Source of the DNA: Aporrectodea caliginosa
Taxonomy: Eukaryota; Annelida; Clitellata; Crassiclitellata; Lumbricidae
Length of the DNA: 64,000 bases
Assembly: GCA_020284085.1 (NCBI GenBank)
Contig: JACEVL010000800.1
Coordinates: 1-64,000 of the forward strand
Direction of reading: 5' to 3'
The translations under genes and the position numbers were made by a program. Shown piece by piece: positions 1 through 9,800 of this stretch (position 1 is the first letter of the stretch; every line of letters starts with the position of its first letter). The notes under the pieces were generated by a model, which made no database searches, had not been told where the DNA came from, and saw only the letters and a program-made list of their open reading frames with translations.

Positions 1-224
1 TCTGGCTCAACCATCGAAATGGCTCATCTCTAGCCCTCTCTGACCTGTCCAGTCAGTGTGTGGCGGACATTTCAAATGAAAATATATGCATAGGAGTAAT
101 AATTATAGCCTACGTTGGGCTCACGAATATATGAATGCGTTGCGAGTTGATTCATTTAGCCTACTTTATTTCTTCTGACTTCTGAGTGAGTATTTTTTAT
201 GAAATGATACACAATGATAAACAG

Positions 225-455
225 GGACGAGGTGGTGTAGCAGTATGTTCTCTGCCTTGTAACCGGAAGGTCGCAGGTTGAATCTACCTCAAGCAAGTTG
301 AAGCAACTGTGTAGCGACCCTGGACAAGTTGCTCACCCTCAATTGTCTGTGAGGAAGCAGGAAGGCAACGGGAAACCACCTTAATCGTATTATCCCCGGG
401 CGGCATAAAAAACAATGGATCTGCCTTCTGGTAGAGAACTCCGCATCATCATCAT
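225..455 (+). mobile_element. tRNA-derived SINE with (ATC)n tail
   Basis: Starts with a tRNA-like head: A-box TGGTGTAGCAG near 231 and a B-box-like GGTTGAATC near 277. A tRNA-unrelated body follows, ending in CATCATCATCATC at 446-458. The acceptor ends do not pair, so it is not a functional tRNA gene. Confidence 0.6.
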
Positions 456-1165
456 CAAATGATGAAAAGTCCTATTCTTATATAGCAGTATAGCCACATT
501 GCAAATAGCTAATAACAGATCTACAGATTGTGCGCAAATCATGGCCAGGCCTTACAGGACAAATCATGGCCAGTGTCCTTACTGTGTAGCTAGATGGTGC
601 ATTAAAGACTTTAAACACTTAAAGTCATTCTAACTAACTAACTATAGCCAGATTGACTCCAAACTTCAGCTTGGTATAGAAAAACAACTAAGATGTCCTT
701 AAATACACTTATTTAGAAAATATATCTCTAAATTTGTTATTTCGCCAGCCAGAGGCCAAACGAAACAAATAATGTTTTAACTGTCATTTCTTAAATTCTT
801 AAACAGCTTTAGTCAGATTGACTTCAAACTTGACCTATAGAAAAGGTCATAAGGAGTGAAGGTTCCAAATAACATGGTAACAACAGACGTAAAATTCATC
901 CCAATGATCTATTTTATATCTTTTTGGCCCAGCCCCATGTTGTGTCAGGGTTAGAAGGATCATTTCTTGCTGACTTTCTTCACAAAGAAAAAAGTCCAGG
1001 AAAAGGATATATATGTTTGTTGGTATTCATGCATTATCACTGGCCGTTAACACTTTCACATTAATTTTTCTTTTACCGTCTTTAAATAGCTTTAGGCAAG
1101 AGTAGGGCCTAGAGTAGGGATGCATTGCTTTTGTGAAGGATACATAATATATAATATAATTATAT
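441..1165. other. Unassigned AT-rich sequence
   Basis: No coding potential or repeat structure recognised beyond short simple runs. Confidence 0.3.
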
Positions 1166-1279
1166 ATTCATGGCTACTTCACGAGGGGGCTACATCATAC
1201 CGTCCAGCAAAAGCGAGGACTAATACAAGAGAATTTAGCATTAGAGCTGCCGGGCCATTACTCTGGAACTCCATCCCAT
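1166..1279 (+). repeat. 114-bp exact duplicate of LINE 3' coding sequence (copy 1)
   Basis: Identical base for base to 1579-1692, 413 bp downstream in the same orientation. Both carry the RT C-terminal coding segment (GYFTRGLHH to the PGHYSGTP reading). Confidence 0.9.
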
Positions 1280-1295
1280 AACTTAACTCCATAAC

Positions 1296-2182
1296 TTAAC
1301 TTATATTATTCACTAATTCTCCCATATTTAAATTATTGCAACTTAATCTGGGCCTCAAATTACGATTCTCGACTCCATAAATTAATAATCCTCCAAAAAA
1401 GGCAATCAGATTAATACAGGGAGCCCGTAAAGACGCTCATACCGCCCCTATTTTCAGAGAACTGAATTTGCTAAGCCTAAAACAGATAAGAAGTCTGCAA
1501 ATAGGAGAATTCATTTATCGTTACGAACACAATTCATTACCCTCTTCATTTGCAGGGTACTTCACTCTTGGATCCCAGATTCATGGCTACTTCACGAGGG
1601 GGCTACATCATACCGTCCAGCAAAAGCGAGGACTAATACAAGAGAATTTAGCATTAGAGCTGCCGGGCCATTACTCTGGAACTCCATCCCATTAGAAATT
1701 CGCTCATCCAAGACTCGACATGAATTTAAAAAAAGGCTACGCCTCTTTCTCATAGATGAATAACAATTGCCGCTATGAAAATCCATATCATTTATAAAAT
1801 ATATGTACAAATCAACCTAAACCTGTTTGCACGTTGCACTGGTCCTCGAGCTTTAGTTAAGTTAGTTAGATAAGTTTAGTTAAGCTATTCAATTTTATTG
1901 CTTTCGTTTCCTTTCTTTTAGAATGGGAATACTTCTGCCCAGCCATCTGTTGAAACTATGATACTTGACATGGTCGGGTGTCTCCACCTAGCGGGATATC
2001 AATCCCTTAGGAGCCACCCATTGCTCCCGTTAATTACTCCTCCTCACTTACTTGCAATATAACTCATGTGTCATTACTGTTCTCAGTTACAATTACGTTG
2101 TTCATTGATTGATTGTCACAAATGTAATCTTATGAGTGGTTTTCGGCTGCAATAAAAAAATATTGAATTGAATTGAATTGAA
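1296..2182 (+). mobile_element. Non-LTR retrotransposon 3' end with TTGAA tail
   Basis: Reads in one frame as a reverse transcriptase C terminus: LYYSLILPYLNYCNLIW near 1298, then QIRSLQIGEFIYRY and LKKRLRLFLIDE near 1760, with few stops. A 3' UTR follows, ending in AATAAAAAAA and four TTGAA units at 2161-2182, the tail expected of a CR1/L2-like element. 5'-truncated, dead copy. Confidence 0.75.
1579..1692 (+). repeat. 114-bp exact duplicate of LINE 3' coding sequence (copy 2)
   Basis: The copy that sits in the continuous LINE fragment; 1166-1279 appears to be its displaced duplicate. Confidence 0.9.
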
Positions 2183-2280
2183 TATAATATATAATATTAT
2201 ATATCATATATATATATATATATATCATATATATATCATATATATAATATATATATTATATATATAAAATATATATACAC
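2183..2280. repeat. (TA)n-rich microsatellite
   Basis: Nearly pure alternation of TA with ATAT/TATCAT interruptions next to the LINE tail. Confidence 0.85.
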
Positions 2281-2999
2281 TGAAAGCACTGAAATATATT
2301 AGTGTCTACAGTCTACATAGTAATATTTTAAATAATTTTTAGTAACAATTTTAATTTACTAAATTAGTTTTAATAGCTGAAAAAGGTCCCGGAACGCCGT
2401 TCCGGACCGTTCCGGCCGAAAAAAGCACTCCACCGAAATGTGTGTTTCAGATGCCAAATTTTTTGGGCCCAGTGGGGGGGTTGGTTCTCCATTGACTACT
2501 GGGGGGTTAGACGCCACTGCCCATTACAATCGTCTTATGGAAGCGACAAGTAGGCCTAACCGCCTAAATTGCAAATTTCGATAAAAAAATTGTTTCATAA
2601 TTATTTGGGTTTACCTGATACTCTTCGACGAAGATTCGATCAAAACATCAGTTCGATGAGCAGAATTCGAAGAACTTCAGCAGATTTGTGAAAATTAGCG
2701 ACTGAAGATGACATCTCGTTTAACGTAAAGCGAGAAGCAAAGAAATTCGCTCAAATGCTAAGAAATTCGCTCAGAAACCAAAGATTTTGTAAGAAATTGC
2801 GCTCTTTCTGTCTAAAATGGCTACCAACAAAGAAACGAGGAACCATAGGAACGCGATGACGTAATAGACAACTCAATGACGTCATTTATATCTATAACCG
2901 TCTTTGTCTTTAACCATAGATATATATAACCTGGATTCTGCAACGACCTCATGCATTTAGATTTATGATGCAGACATCTAAATATTCCTAGCCAGTAAA
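2281..2999. other. Unassigned; contains CCGGAAC/GTTCCGG inverted motifs
   Basis: At 2386-2415 CCGGAAC and GTTCCGG recur several times around short spacers, resembling a transposon terminus. No coding sequence recognised. Confidence 0.3.
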
Positions 3000-3002
3000 A
3001 GT

Positions 3003-4000
3003 AAGTAAGCAAGTATATTCTTTAATAAACCGGTTGCAGGACAGCCGCACTCCGGTGTACAAACATCATAGGACAAATACAAAATCAATAAGAGTACAAC
3101 ATTCTTCCTGAAAATGTGTCTTCATATTATTGTCGATAAGAGTCAGGACTCTGTCGTGAGACCATGGACGAAGGGCATAGGTGGTTGGTTTTCCTTGGTG
3201 GGACCGTGGGAGCAACTTATGTAAAGCATGCCCTAGGTTGTTTAGAACAGCTGTGAAGAGACCAGTATCAGCCTTGCGGCAGAGCCGGTCAAAGGTTGGG
3301 CTGTTGACGGGGAGGTACCCTTGCCGGATCATCCTACTTATGATGGATTTGAGCCTGTTTTTATCCTGCTGACGAGCAAAATCCCATCATGCTGGGCTAG
3401 CAGCATGCAGGCGTGTCACAGCCATGGTGCGAGCCACATCAAAAAGATGTGGGCCCTTGAGACCATGAGCATGCAGTTAAAATGCGCAATGCATACAATA
3501 GACTGCCTAGCCTTGCAACATATCTGACCTATATATGCACTTCAAAATTAAGGGTTTCCGCAAGCGTTAAGCCCTAAGACAGTCAATTTATCTACACTAG
3601 ATAACCTTGGTATGACATCCACTGCCCCACCCTACCCCACCCTGCCTAATCAGCATCATCTCACAAGTCTTATTCTGATTCAGTTTAAGGTTACATGTGT
3701 CTGCCCATTTACCCACGTGGTCCAGTTCTTCCATAACTGTCAGCATTAGATGATGGTATCATCAAATAACTGCCATCTGCATATTTAAGTATTCTGTTTC
3801 CATTGTGCACCGTTTTTAATTTTTAGATTAATGTAATGAAATTTACCGGCCCTGCACCTTACCCCTGAACAATGCTGGCATTTATTTTAATCAGAGGTAG
3901 GCCTAATGTGGTTTCAAAGAATTTTGTTCCATGCTCACGGTCCTCAAGGAAGGCGATAATCCAGTTGTAAGTCTTAAACGCAATCGGCTATTGGCATCTC
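3003..4000 (-). mobile_element. LINE reverse transcriptase 3' fragment, minus strand
   Basis: On the minus strand the sequence reads KYADGSYL (the YADD position, near 3790), ELDHVGKWADTCNLKLNQNK (near 3730) and, after frame breaks, PTFDRLCRKADTGLFTAVLN to TTYALRPWSHDR (3300-3140). Its 3' end (TTTATTAAAGAATATACTTG, near 3010-3030) is shared with the element at 27085-27452. Decayed and 5'-truncated. Confidence 0.75.
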
Positions 4001-4934
4001 AGCTCTGCTAGGCTAGAATGCCGGACCGTAACGAATGCAACTGGTGGTACACCGGCCTATATGTATAGGCCTACGTGTGGATGGATCATGTATGTAATTG
4101 TGATTGTAATTGTAATCGAACATTTATATAGCGCTGCTCAAAAATCAGCAGAGCGCTCTCGACCTGCTTCAGTGCCTGCGTCAGAGAACAGGAAAGTCTT
4201 AAGGCGTCTACGGAACTGGGAAGTTGAGATCATAAAATTATTATGTTCAATTGTTCCACGTGGAAATTGAGTTTACTCCAACTATATAGGCTATATAATG
4301 TTATATAGGGCCTACCCTATACCCTATAGGCCTAAAACTTAAGCATGAACATAGCAGACTGAGTAATGAACCTGACTATTAGGCCTATTAATAATCGCCA
4401 CGACCGCATTTGTAAATGCGACTCAATATGAATTAAGCGTTTCCGATTGTAATTAATACTTTTCTAAACTACTTTGGGCTCATTGCAATTGTAATTTGTA
4501 GGCCTACAGCGTAAATTTCTAACCCCAGCCATAATTTCATAAATCCAACCCTGATTAGGCCAGAATATTTTATCCTTCAATTAAGCCCAATATCATAATC
4601 ATCATCGTCTCTGATCATACATATATTTATAAAACAAGAACTGTTCTTGGTGAACGAGCCTTTTCAGTCGCTGGACTTAGATTTTGGAACTCTCCAAACA
4701 TGTAGGCCTACGTGTGTCCGTTCTACTCATAAGTCCGTCCTGTACATGTACGTGCCTCGATCTGTCCCTGTTCCCGTAAAGGCAGTGGCAGTGCTCACAA
4801 GAATGATCAATCCCGATCGCAATCTGCACTGGCACCTTCCACATATACATGTATCTTTTAAGCACTATTTATAATATAGTCTATCTCGTCACTCGATCGA
4901 TCCCCTTCTGAAAAGCAAATCTTGACAAAAACCT
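4000..4934. other. Unassigned sequence dense in TAGGCCTA palindromes
   Basis: No gene. GGCCTA-type words recur at about 4066, 4310, 4328, 4379, 4499 and 4703. A TTTATATAGCGC repeat-family motif lies at 4122. Confidence 0.4.
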
Positions 4935-4939
4935 ATCTA

Positions 4940-5215
4940 ACTACAATAATAATAATATTCTTGATTGAAACAATCCGGTTGACAAATCGCAACCGGTTAC
5001 AGTGTACGTGCAGTTATGCAATTGAAACAATTCACAAGAACACAAATGACAGAAGACCTATAGGCTAAGTCTTCACTACTAACAGAACAGACAGCCTGCA
5101 ATACACGGCGCTAATAGCAGCCTACAAAGCATGCATGTCCGCCTACGAATCTCGATCTCGGTATATATAGGCCTACATACGTCTCGCTCTCTATGCCAGT
5201 GCGCTAGGCCTATCG
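4940..5215 (-). mobile_element. Diverged tRNA-SINE (family of 17791 and 50636), minus strand
   Basis: 5068-5210 matches the SINE at 17791-18016: the words CTACTAACAGAACAGACAGC and GGCGCTAATAGCAGCCTAC are shared. The left part resembles the 3' UTR of the LINE near 33900 (CCRGTTGACAAA). Confidence 0.6.
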
Positions 5216-5499
5216 GGCCCGCCATTTCCAATCTTTCCATTCTATCTAATTTAACTGAACGATTTGTCCTTGAACGGCTAAGCTTTCTTCTAATTCACTC
5301 CTCAAACCCCACCGATATTCCTTCATTAAACACCTGGTCCACTCCACACAAACTCTACTTGTTTCTGTGTAAAATAAACTGGTATATGTCTATGCAAAAT
5401 TGCTTGCACCAGCTAGGACAGAGGCTTGCTTAGCCTATGCCACTGCCATGGTCGCTACGCTACAAACCGGACGTGGACAACCATTTTTTTCCTGTAGCC

Positions 5500-5846
5500 C
5501 AGTGCTGTCCAACCTTTTTGTCACCGCGGGCCACCAGAGAAGTTATTCTTGAAGCCGCGGGCCGCACCAGTCAACTCAAAAGCAACGACTAAAATTTATT
5601 AAAAATTATATAACTATTAAATTAATTATGGAGTTATCATAATGAATGCGCCGTGGGAACTGCATTTTGTGTTCACATTGTCAAACGATAAACCAAGTTA
5701 CGAACAAATAGCTATGCAAGTAGGCCAATGACTGTCTTTTACTTCTTTTTTTCAGAAATTGCAAATATTTAGCGAGCTCGGGCGGGCCACTTAGAATGAG
5801 CTCGCGGGCCGCATGCGGCCCGCGGGCCGCGGGTTGGACAGCACTG
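5500..5846. mobile_element. hAT-type MITE, 347 bp, with perfect 8-bp target duplication
   Basis: Begins CAGTGCTGTCCAACC and ends GGTTGGACAGCACTG, perfect 15-bp terminal inverted repeats, with GC-rich subterminal CGCGGGCC words. It is flanked by CTGTAGCC on both sides (5492-5499 and 5847-5854). The 8-bp duplication and CAG...CTG ends are diagnostic of hAT. No transposase, so non-autonomous. The intact duplication suggests a young insertion. Confidence 0.92.
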
Positions 5847-5915
5847 CTGTAGCCTATAGGAGCATTCATCTGGATCACGTGACAATGTTTACGTAAGGCA
5901 AAACGAAATGTTAAA

Positions 5916-6059
5916 ATGCCGTCGACTTGTGTGAAAGATTGTATGAACAGACATAGAAACGACGACGAAATTAAATTTGATAGGTTTCCTCTTGGACGAA
6001 AGCGAGAGGAGAAGCTGAGTAAATGGGTTACAGCAGTAAATCACAAGGAATGGCGACCT
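5916..6059 (+). pseudogene. THAP-domain first exon, left arm of foldback
   Basis: Encodes MPSTCVKDCMNRH, FDRFPLG, KWVTAVNHKEWRP: the first half of a THAP C2CH zinc finger (CysX3Cys and the conserved Trp). The distal Cys-His pair would lie in a following exon and is absent. Donor unit is a THAP gene or a THAP-bearing transposon. Confidence 0.75.
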
Positions 6060-6084
6060 GCATGGCCGCCATGGCGCCTTTATT

Positions 6085-6228
6085 CGGTCTCCATTCCTTG
6101 TGATTTACTGCTGTAACCCATTTACTCAGCGTCTCCTCTCGCTTTCGTCCAAGAGGAAACCTATCAAATTTAATTTCGTCGTCGTTTCTATGTCTGTTCA
6201 TACAATCTTTCACACAAGTCGACGGCAT
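6085..6228 (-). pseudogene. THAP-domain first exon, right arm of foldback
   Basis: Same 48-residue reading as the left arm, in the opposite direction, with Thr for Lys at one position (REET versus REEK). The two copies converge on the spacer. Confidence 0.75.
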
Positions 6229-6299
6229 TTTAACATTAATTATTGTTTTGCCTTACGTAAACATTGTCACGTGATCCAGATGAATGCTCCTATACGCAG

Positions 6300-6849
6300 C
6301 CTTCTTTTCCATGTGGAAGCCCAAGCTTAATTTTAATGTTATGCAGTTAGCCACCAGATTCTTCATGTTTATCTATCAAGTCTCTTAAAATTTAACCAGG
6401 AACTAAACTTGACGCAATAAATCTGATCAAGTGGATTTTATGGATGCCTCTTGTCTGCATTAATCCTGGCGGTAACGATTCAGTAATAGTAGTTTCAGTT
6501 TAACGACATTGTGTGCTAACAAAGATAATTAGCGTCACCCTCCTCCTTCATCCAGGCTTGAGACTGGCACTGCCAGAGAACGAGTTTTAGGTTACATTAC
6601 ATTACAGAGTTAATTGGACTGCTTTTCAATGTAACTAGATTACGATGCACAATTTGGGCTAGAATTGTGCGCTTTTCAGTTGCGACGCCGTCAGTTGAGC
6701 CATTATCGACGAATTTTGGGGTTGACGTATTGTGGTAAACCTATGAAAAATTGCGAAAAGGAGTCGATTTACTTACGAAAAAGCAAACTAATCTAATCAG
6801 TTTCTAGGTTTATTTTGGACTAAGACCCAATTTCTCATCGCTTTCTAGA
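6300..6849 (+). other. Presumed UBE2N 5' flank and 5' UTR
   Basis: Unique-looking sequence between the THAP foldback and the UBE2N start. I see no TATA box at a convincing distance. An in-frame stop at 6805-6807 separates the start codon from upstream sequence. Confidence 0.35.
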
Positions 6850-6885
6850 ATGAGTGTCGGTGGCCTTCCTCGACGAATTATAAAG
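6850..6885 (+). CDS. UBE2N: UBE2N coding exon 1
   Basis: Encodes [12 protein letters not shown], the N-terminal helix start of Ubc13. It ends at a codon boundary before GCATGTAA, a GC donor. The nearest GT, 4 nt downstream, would break the frame with exon 2. Confidence 0.9.
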
Positions 6886-9800
6886 GCATGTAACTATGAT
6901 TGTCGTCGTTACTGAGTCAGCCATGGTCCGGTTTAGTCCGGAATGCCCATGTGCTGATCGAATCTAATTTCGTTTATGACTTCTGTATGGCCGTTATTGA
7001 TTTCGTGAAATAACAGCGAAGTGAAAACCTGGTTTGATTTTTGTAATTATGCATGTGACTTATAGACAACGCCCTGGGAAGTAACCATGATCCTGTGGTG
7101 TACTAGCCTGAAAGTAACCACGATCCTGTGGTGTACTGGGTGCGGCTCGATTCCCCGAAACCCGAATCCCCCAAACGAATTTCAGCCGGATCTCCCAAAT
7201 TGATTTTCTAAGTCCTACCTGAATGAATATAATTAACAAATAAACATGTGAATAGGAAGTATACATTGATATACATCAAGGCCATGCTATGTCTATGTCA
7301 TGTTTACAATTTAACTCTGAATAGCTTTCTGGAGTTTGGCCGCTTTCTAGAAAACTGTTTTTGGGAAATCGGGCTTTTGTGTATTTTCAGCATTTTCATG
7401 GATTCGGGATTCGGGGATTCAAATTGACCCCAGTGTACTAGCCTGGAAGTAACCACATGATCCTGTGGTGTACTAGCCTTCTTCGATGTTCAGCCCTCAG
7501 GCTGGCAGGAATCCAATGACACCATTCTTCTCTGCTATACCACTTCCTTAACTTTATTGTAGTCTTGTCTGCTGCTGTTATCCATCATCCAGTCCCAACA
7601 GCACAGTTCCTAGCCTTTATGTGGCTTCCCTTTTGTTCAATTCTTTCTTCAAGCACTGTCGTCAGGAGAGAATTTCCACGAAGTATCTGACCAATCCACT
7701 TCATTTGTCTTTTCTCTGTTGAATTCACCAGTGTTCTATCTTCTTGCACCAGACACAGTACCTTTCCAGCGATATTTGGTAGCTTGTTGCCTTCAAATCG
7801 TTTTCTAGTGCCTCCAGACTCCAAATGTCTGCCTTTCCAGTACTCCTTGTCTCAGATCCATACAGTATTACACTCCATGTGAAACCATTTGGTAGACGTT
7901 AAGACTAATTGCTGGTCAACCGGTCACTAGGTAAACAAGTATGGTAGCCTTGACTTCGATATTTCGATCAAATAGAGCACTGCTACCCACCAGTGAACAT
8001 CGCAGAGCAGGAGGAGTAGAGGTAGGATTGGTAATAAATTGGACTTTCCTCAACAGAGGGCCATGGTGTTACCTTGTAGCAGTATAAATAGATTAGCCAT
8101 AACCATAGCTTTTAAACTAGGACGTACTTATTGTGCTCTTTATGTGTGCAATTTTTGCGACTTGTAGAAGGTTTGACTGAAATTTAGCAGATTATAATGT
8201 GTTTAATATGGTTTAACTGCAAGCAGCCATCAAGTGATGCATTTTTGCATTGTGATAACAGCACTGCAGAAGTCATAACATTTTGTTCCATGTTTACATG
8301 AAATATTTAATGATTCAAGCCAGAGCCACGTTCAGACCAGTAGGCGAACATGCCTTCTGCTTGCATTTGGTTTTTGTGCATGTGCCAAATTGTTGCCCAA
8401 TACTATGCATTTTAATATAATTTCTGCCTGAATCTGCCCAATTTGATGTGCCAGCAATCTGACAGGCAAGCTATTGCAGTATTCCATTGTGGTTTAACTC
8501 TAGTAAGTGATGTATGCTTGTACGTTTTGTCATGTGTTGTACATGGATAACATGTGTATTAAACTGTGAAGGACTGAAATTGACACTGCATACCAGCAAT
8601 TATTGGAAATGTTCACCTCTCTTAAAACTGATGCTGGATAATGCTGTGATGCATCAAGCATTGGGTACTTGTTTTGTTTAACCTGGTGTAACATAATAAC
8701 CTAATATGCAGTATGGAGATGGAGAATAAAGAAATCATCACATATTTAACTGATGGACCAAAGCAAGTTTATGAACATTTCCATCCATTGTATTGTCTGG
8801 ATTGCTTGGAGGAATTTCACCTACTTCTTTCATGGGGAAGAGAGTGGAGAATTGCTTAACCTTGTGTTTGTGTGGCAGAATAAGATATAGGTTTTGACCC
8901 AAATTTTGATCCATTTAATGTGCCTGAATTAGAAATTTTACATAAATTTCAGCATGATGAGGTCTTTTTACGCATTTGATTATACTGTTTTTCTTAGCTC
9001 TCTAATTCTGCATGCATTATAGCAATGCCTAAATACCGGTAGGCTTGGAGTTTATTGGCCACCATCCAAGACTGGATCTCCTCAAAGGCAGTGAATATCA
9101 GTTGTGTCATAGATGAGTGACAAGACAAACTGTCAAATGAAATTTTTGATAAGTCTGTGGAATATGAATTTGAGTATCATCATTTGGTATCCCAGTGAAT
9201 GATTGTTTTGCAGTATTCTAGTGATGTGGAGTATAGTGTTAACAAAATAGGATCAAGCACAGAACCCTTTGGACACCAGATGTCAACAAAGCACTAGAAA
9301 AATAATTACCATTTAGATATTCTGATTGAGTGCATGGTCTAAGATAAACACTAGACCAATTTAGTGCAGGAATCGATACAGAGCAGTTGTCGGCTACGGT
9401 CTTCATCAAGAATTCAATTGCTAGTCCCAATTTCTTATATTAGGTTTGGTGACTGTTGCTTGTCTGTCAATTGGTGGACCCAATGTGTGGAGCAGTGTTC
9501 ATGACCTTGTGAGGAATGCACTATCTCCGAAGACATTCAAGTCACGGCTCAAGACTTCTCTTTTGAAAATATCCTTTACTGTCATTGATTTTTGAACTTG
9601 TTTGCAGAGCCCTTTTCTTTGACTTTGACTGTGCACTATATTTATTAATGATCTGATTGTTATTATTATTATGATTATTATTACCATAATGGAGATGCAA
9701 AGATATCATTCTTGAGATTATTTGCTATGGTGAGGTTCTGATGTATTTTTTACTCATTTGTTTGTGTACCTATATTCCTATAAACTATTGTTAAGTTATG

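Larger units (their letters stand above)
5855..6294. repeat. Foldback: 200-bp near-perfect inverted repeat with a 37-bp spacer
   Basis: Left arm 5855-6053 and right arm 6091-6294 are reverse complements apart from one 5-nt length difference and about one substitution. Each arm holds an E-box TCACGTGAC, then a THAP-domain N terminus. The spacer 6054-6090 contains the palindrome GGCGCCATGGCGGCC (reverse strand). Confidence 0.93.

Noticed and set aside
230..290. Possible functional tRNA gene
   Set aside because: A/B-box-like sequence is present but the acceptor arms do not pair and a SINE body with a simple-repeat tail follows. The same holds at 10800, 38700 and 50650.
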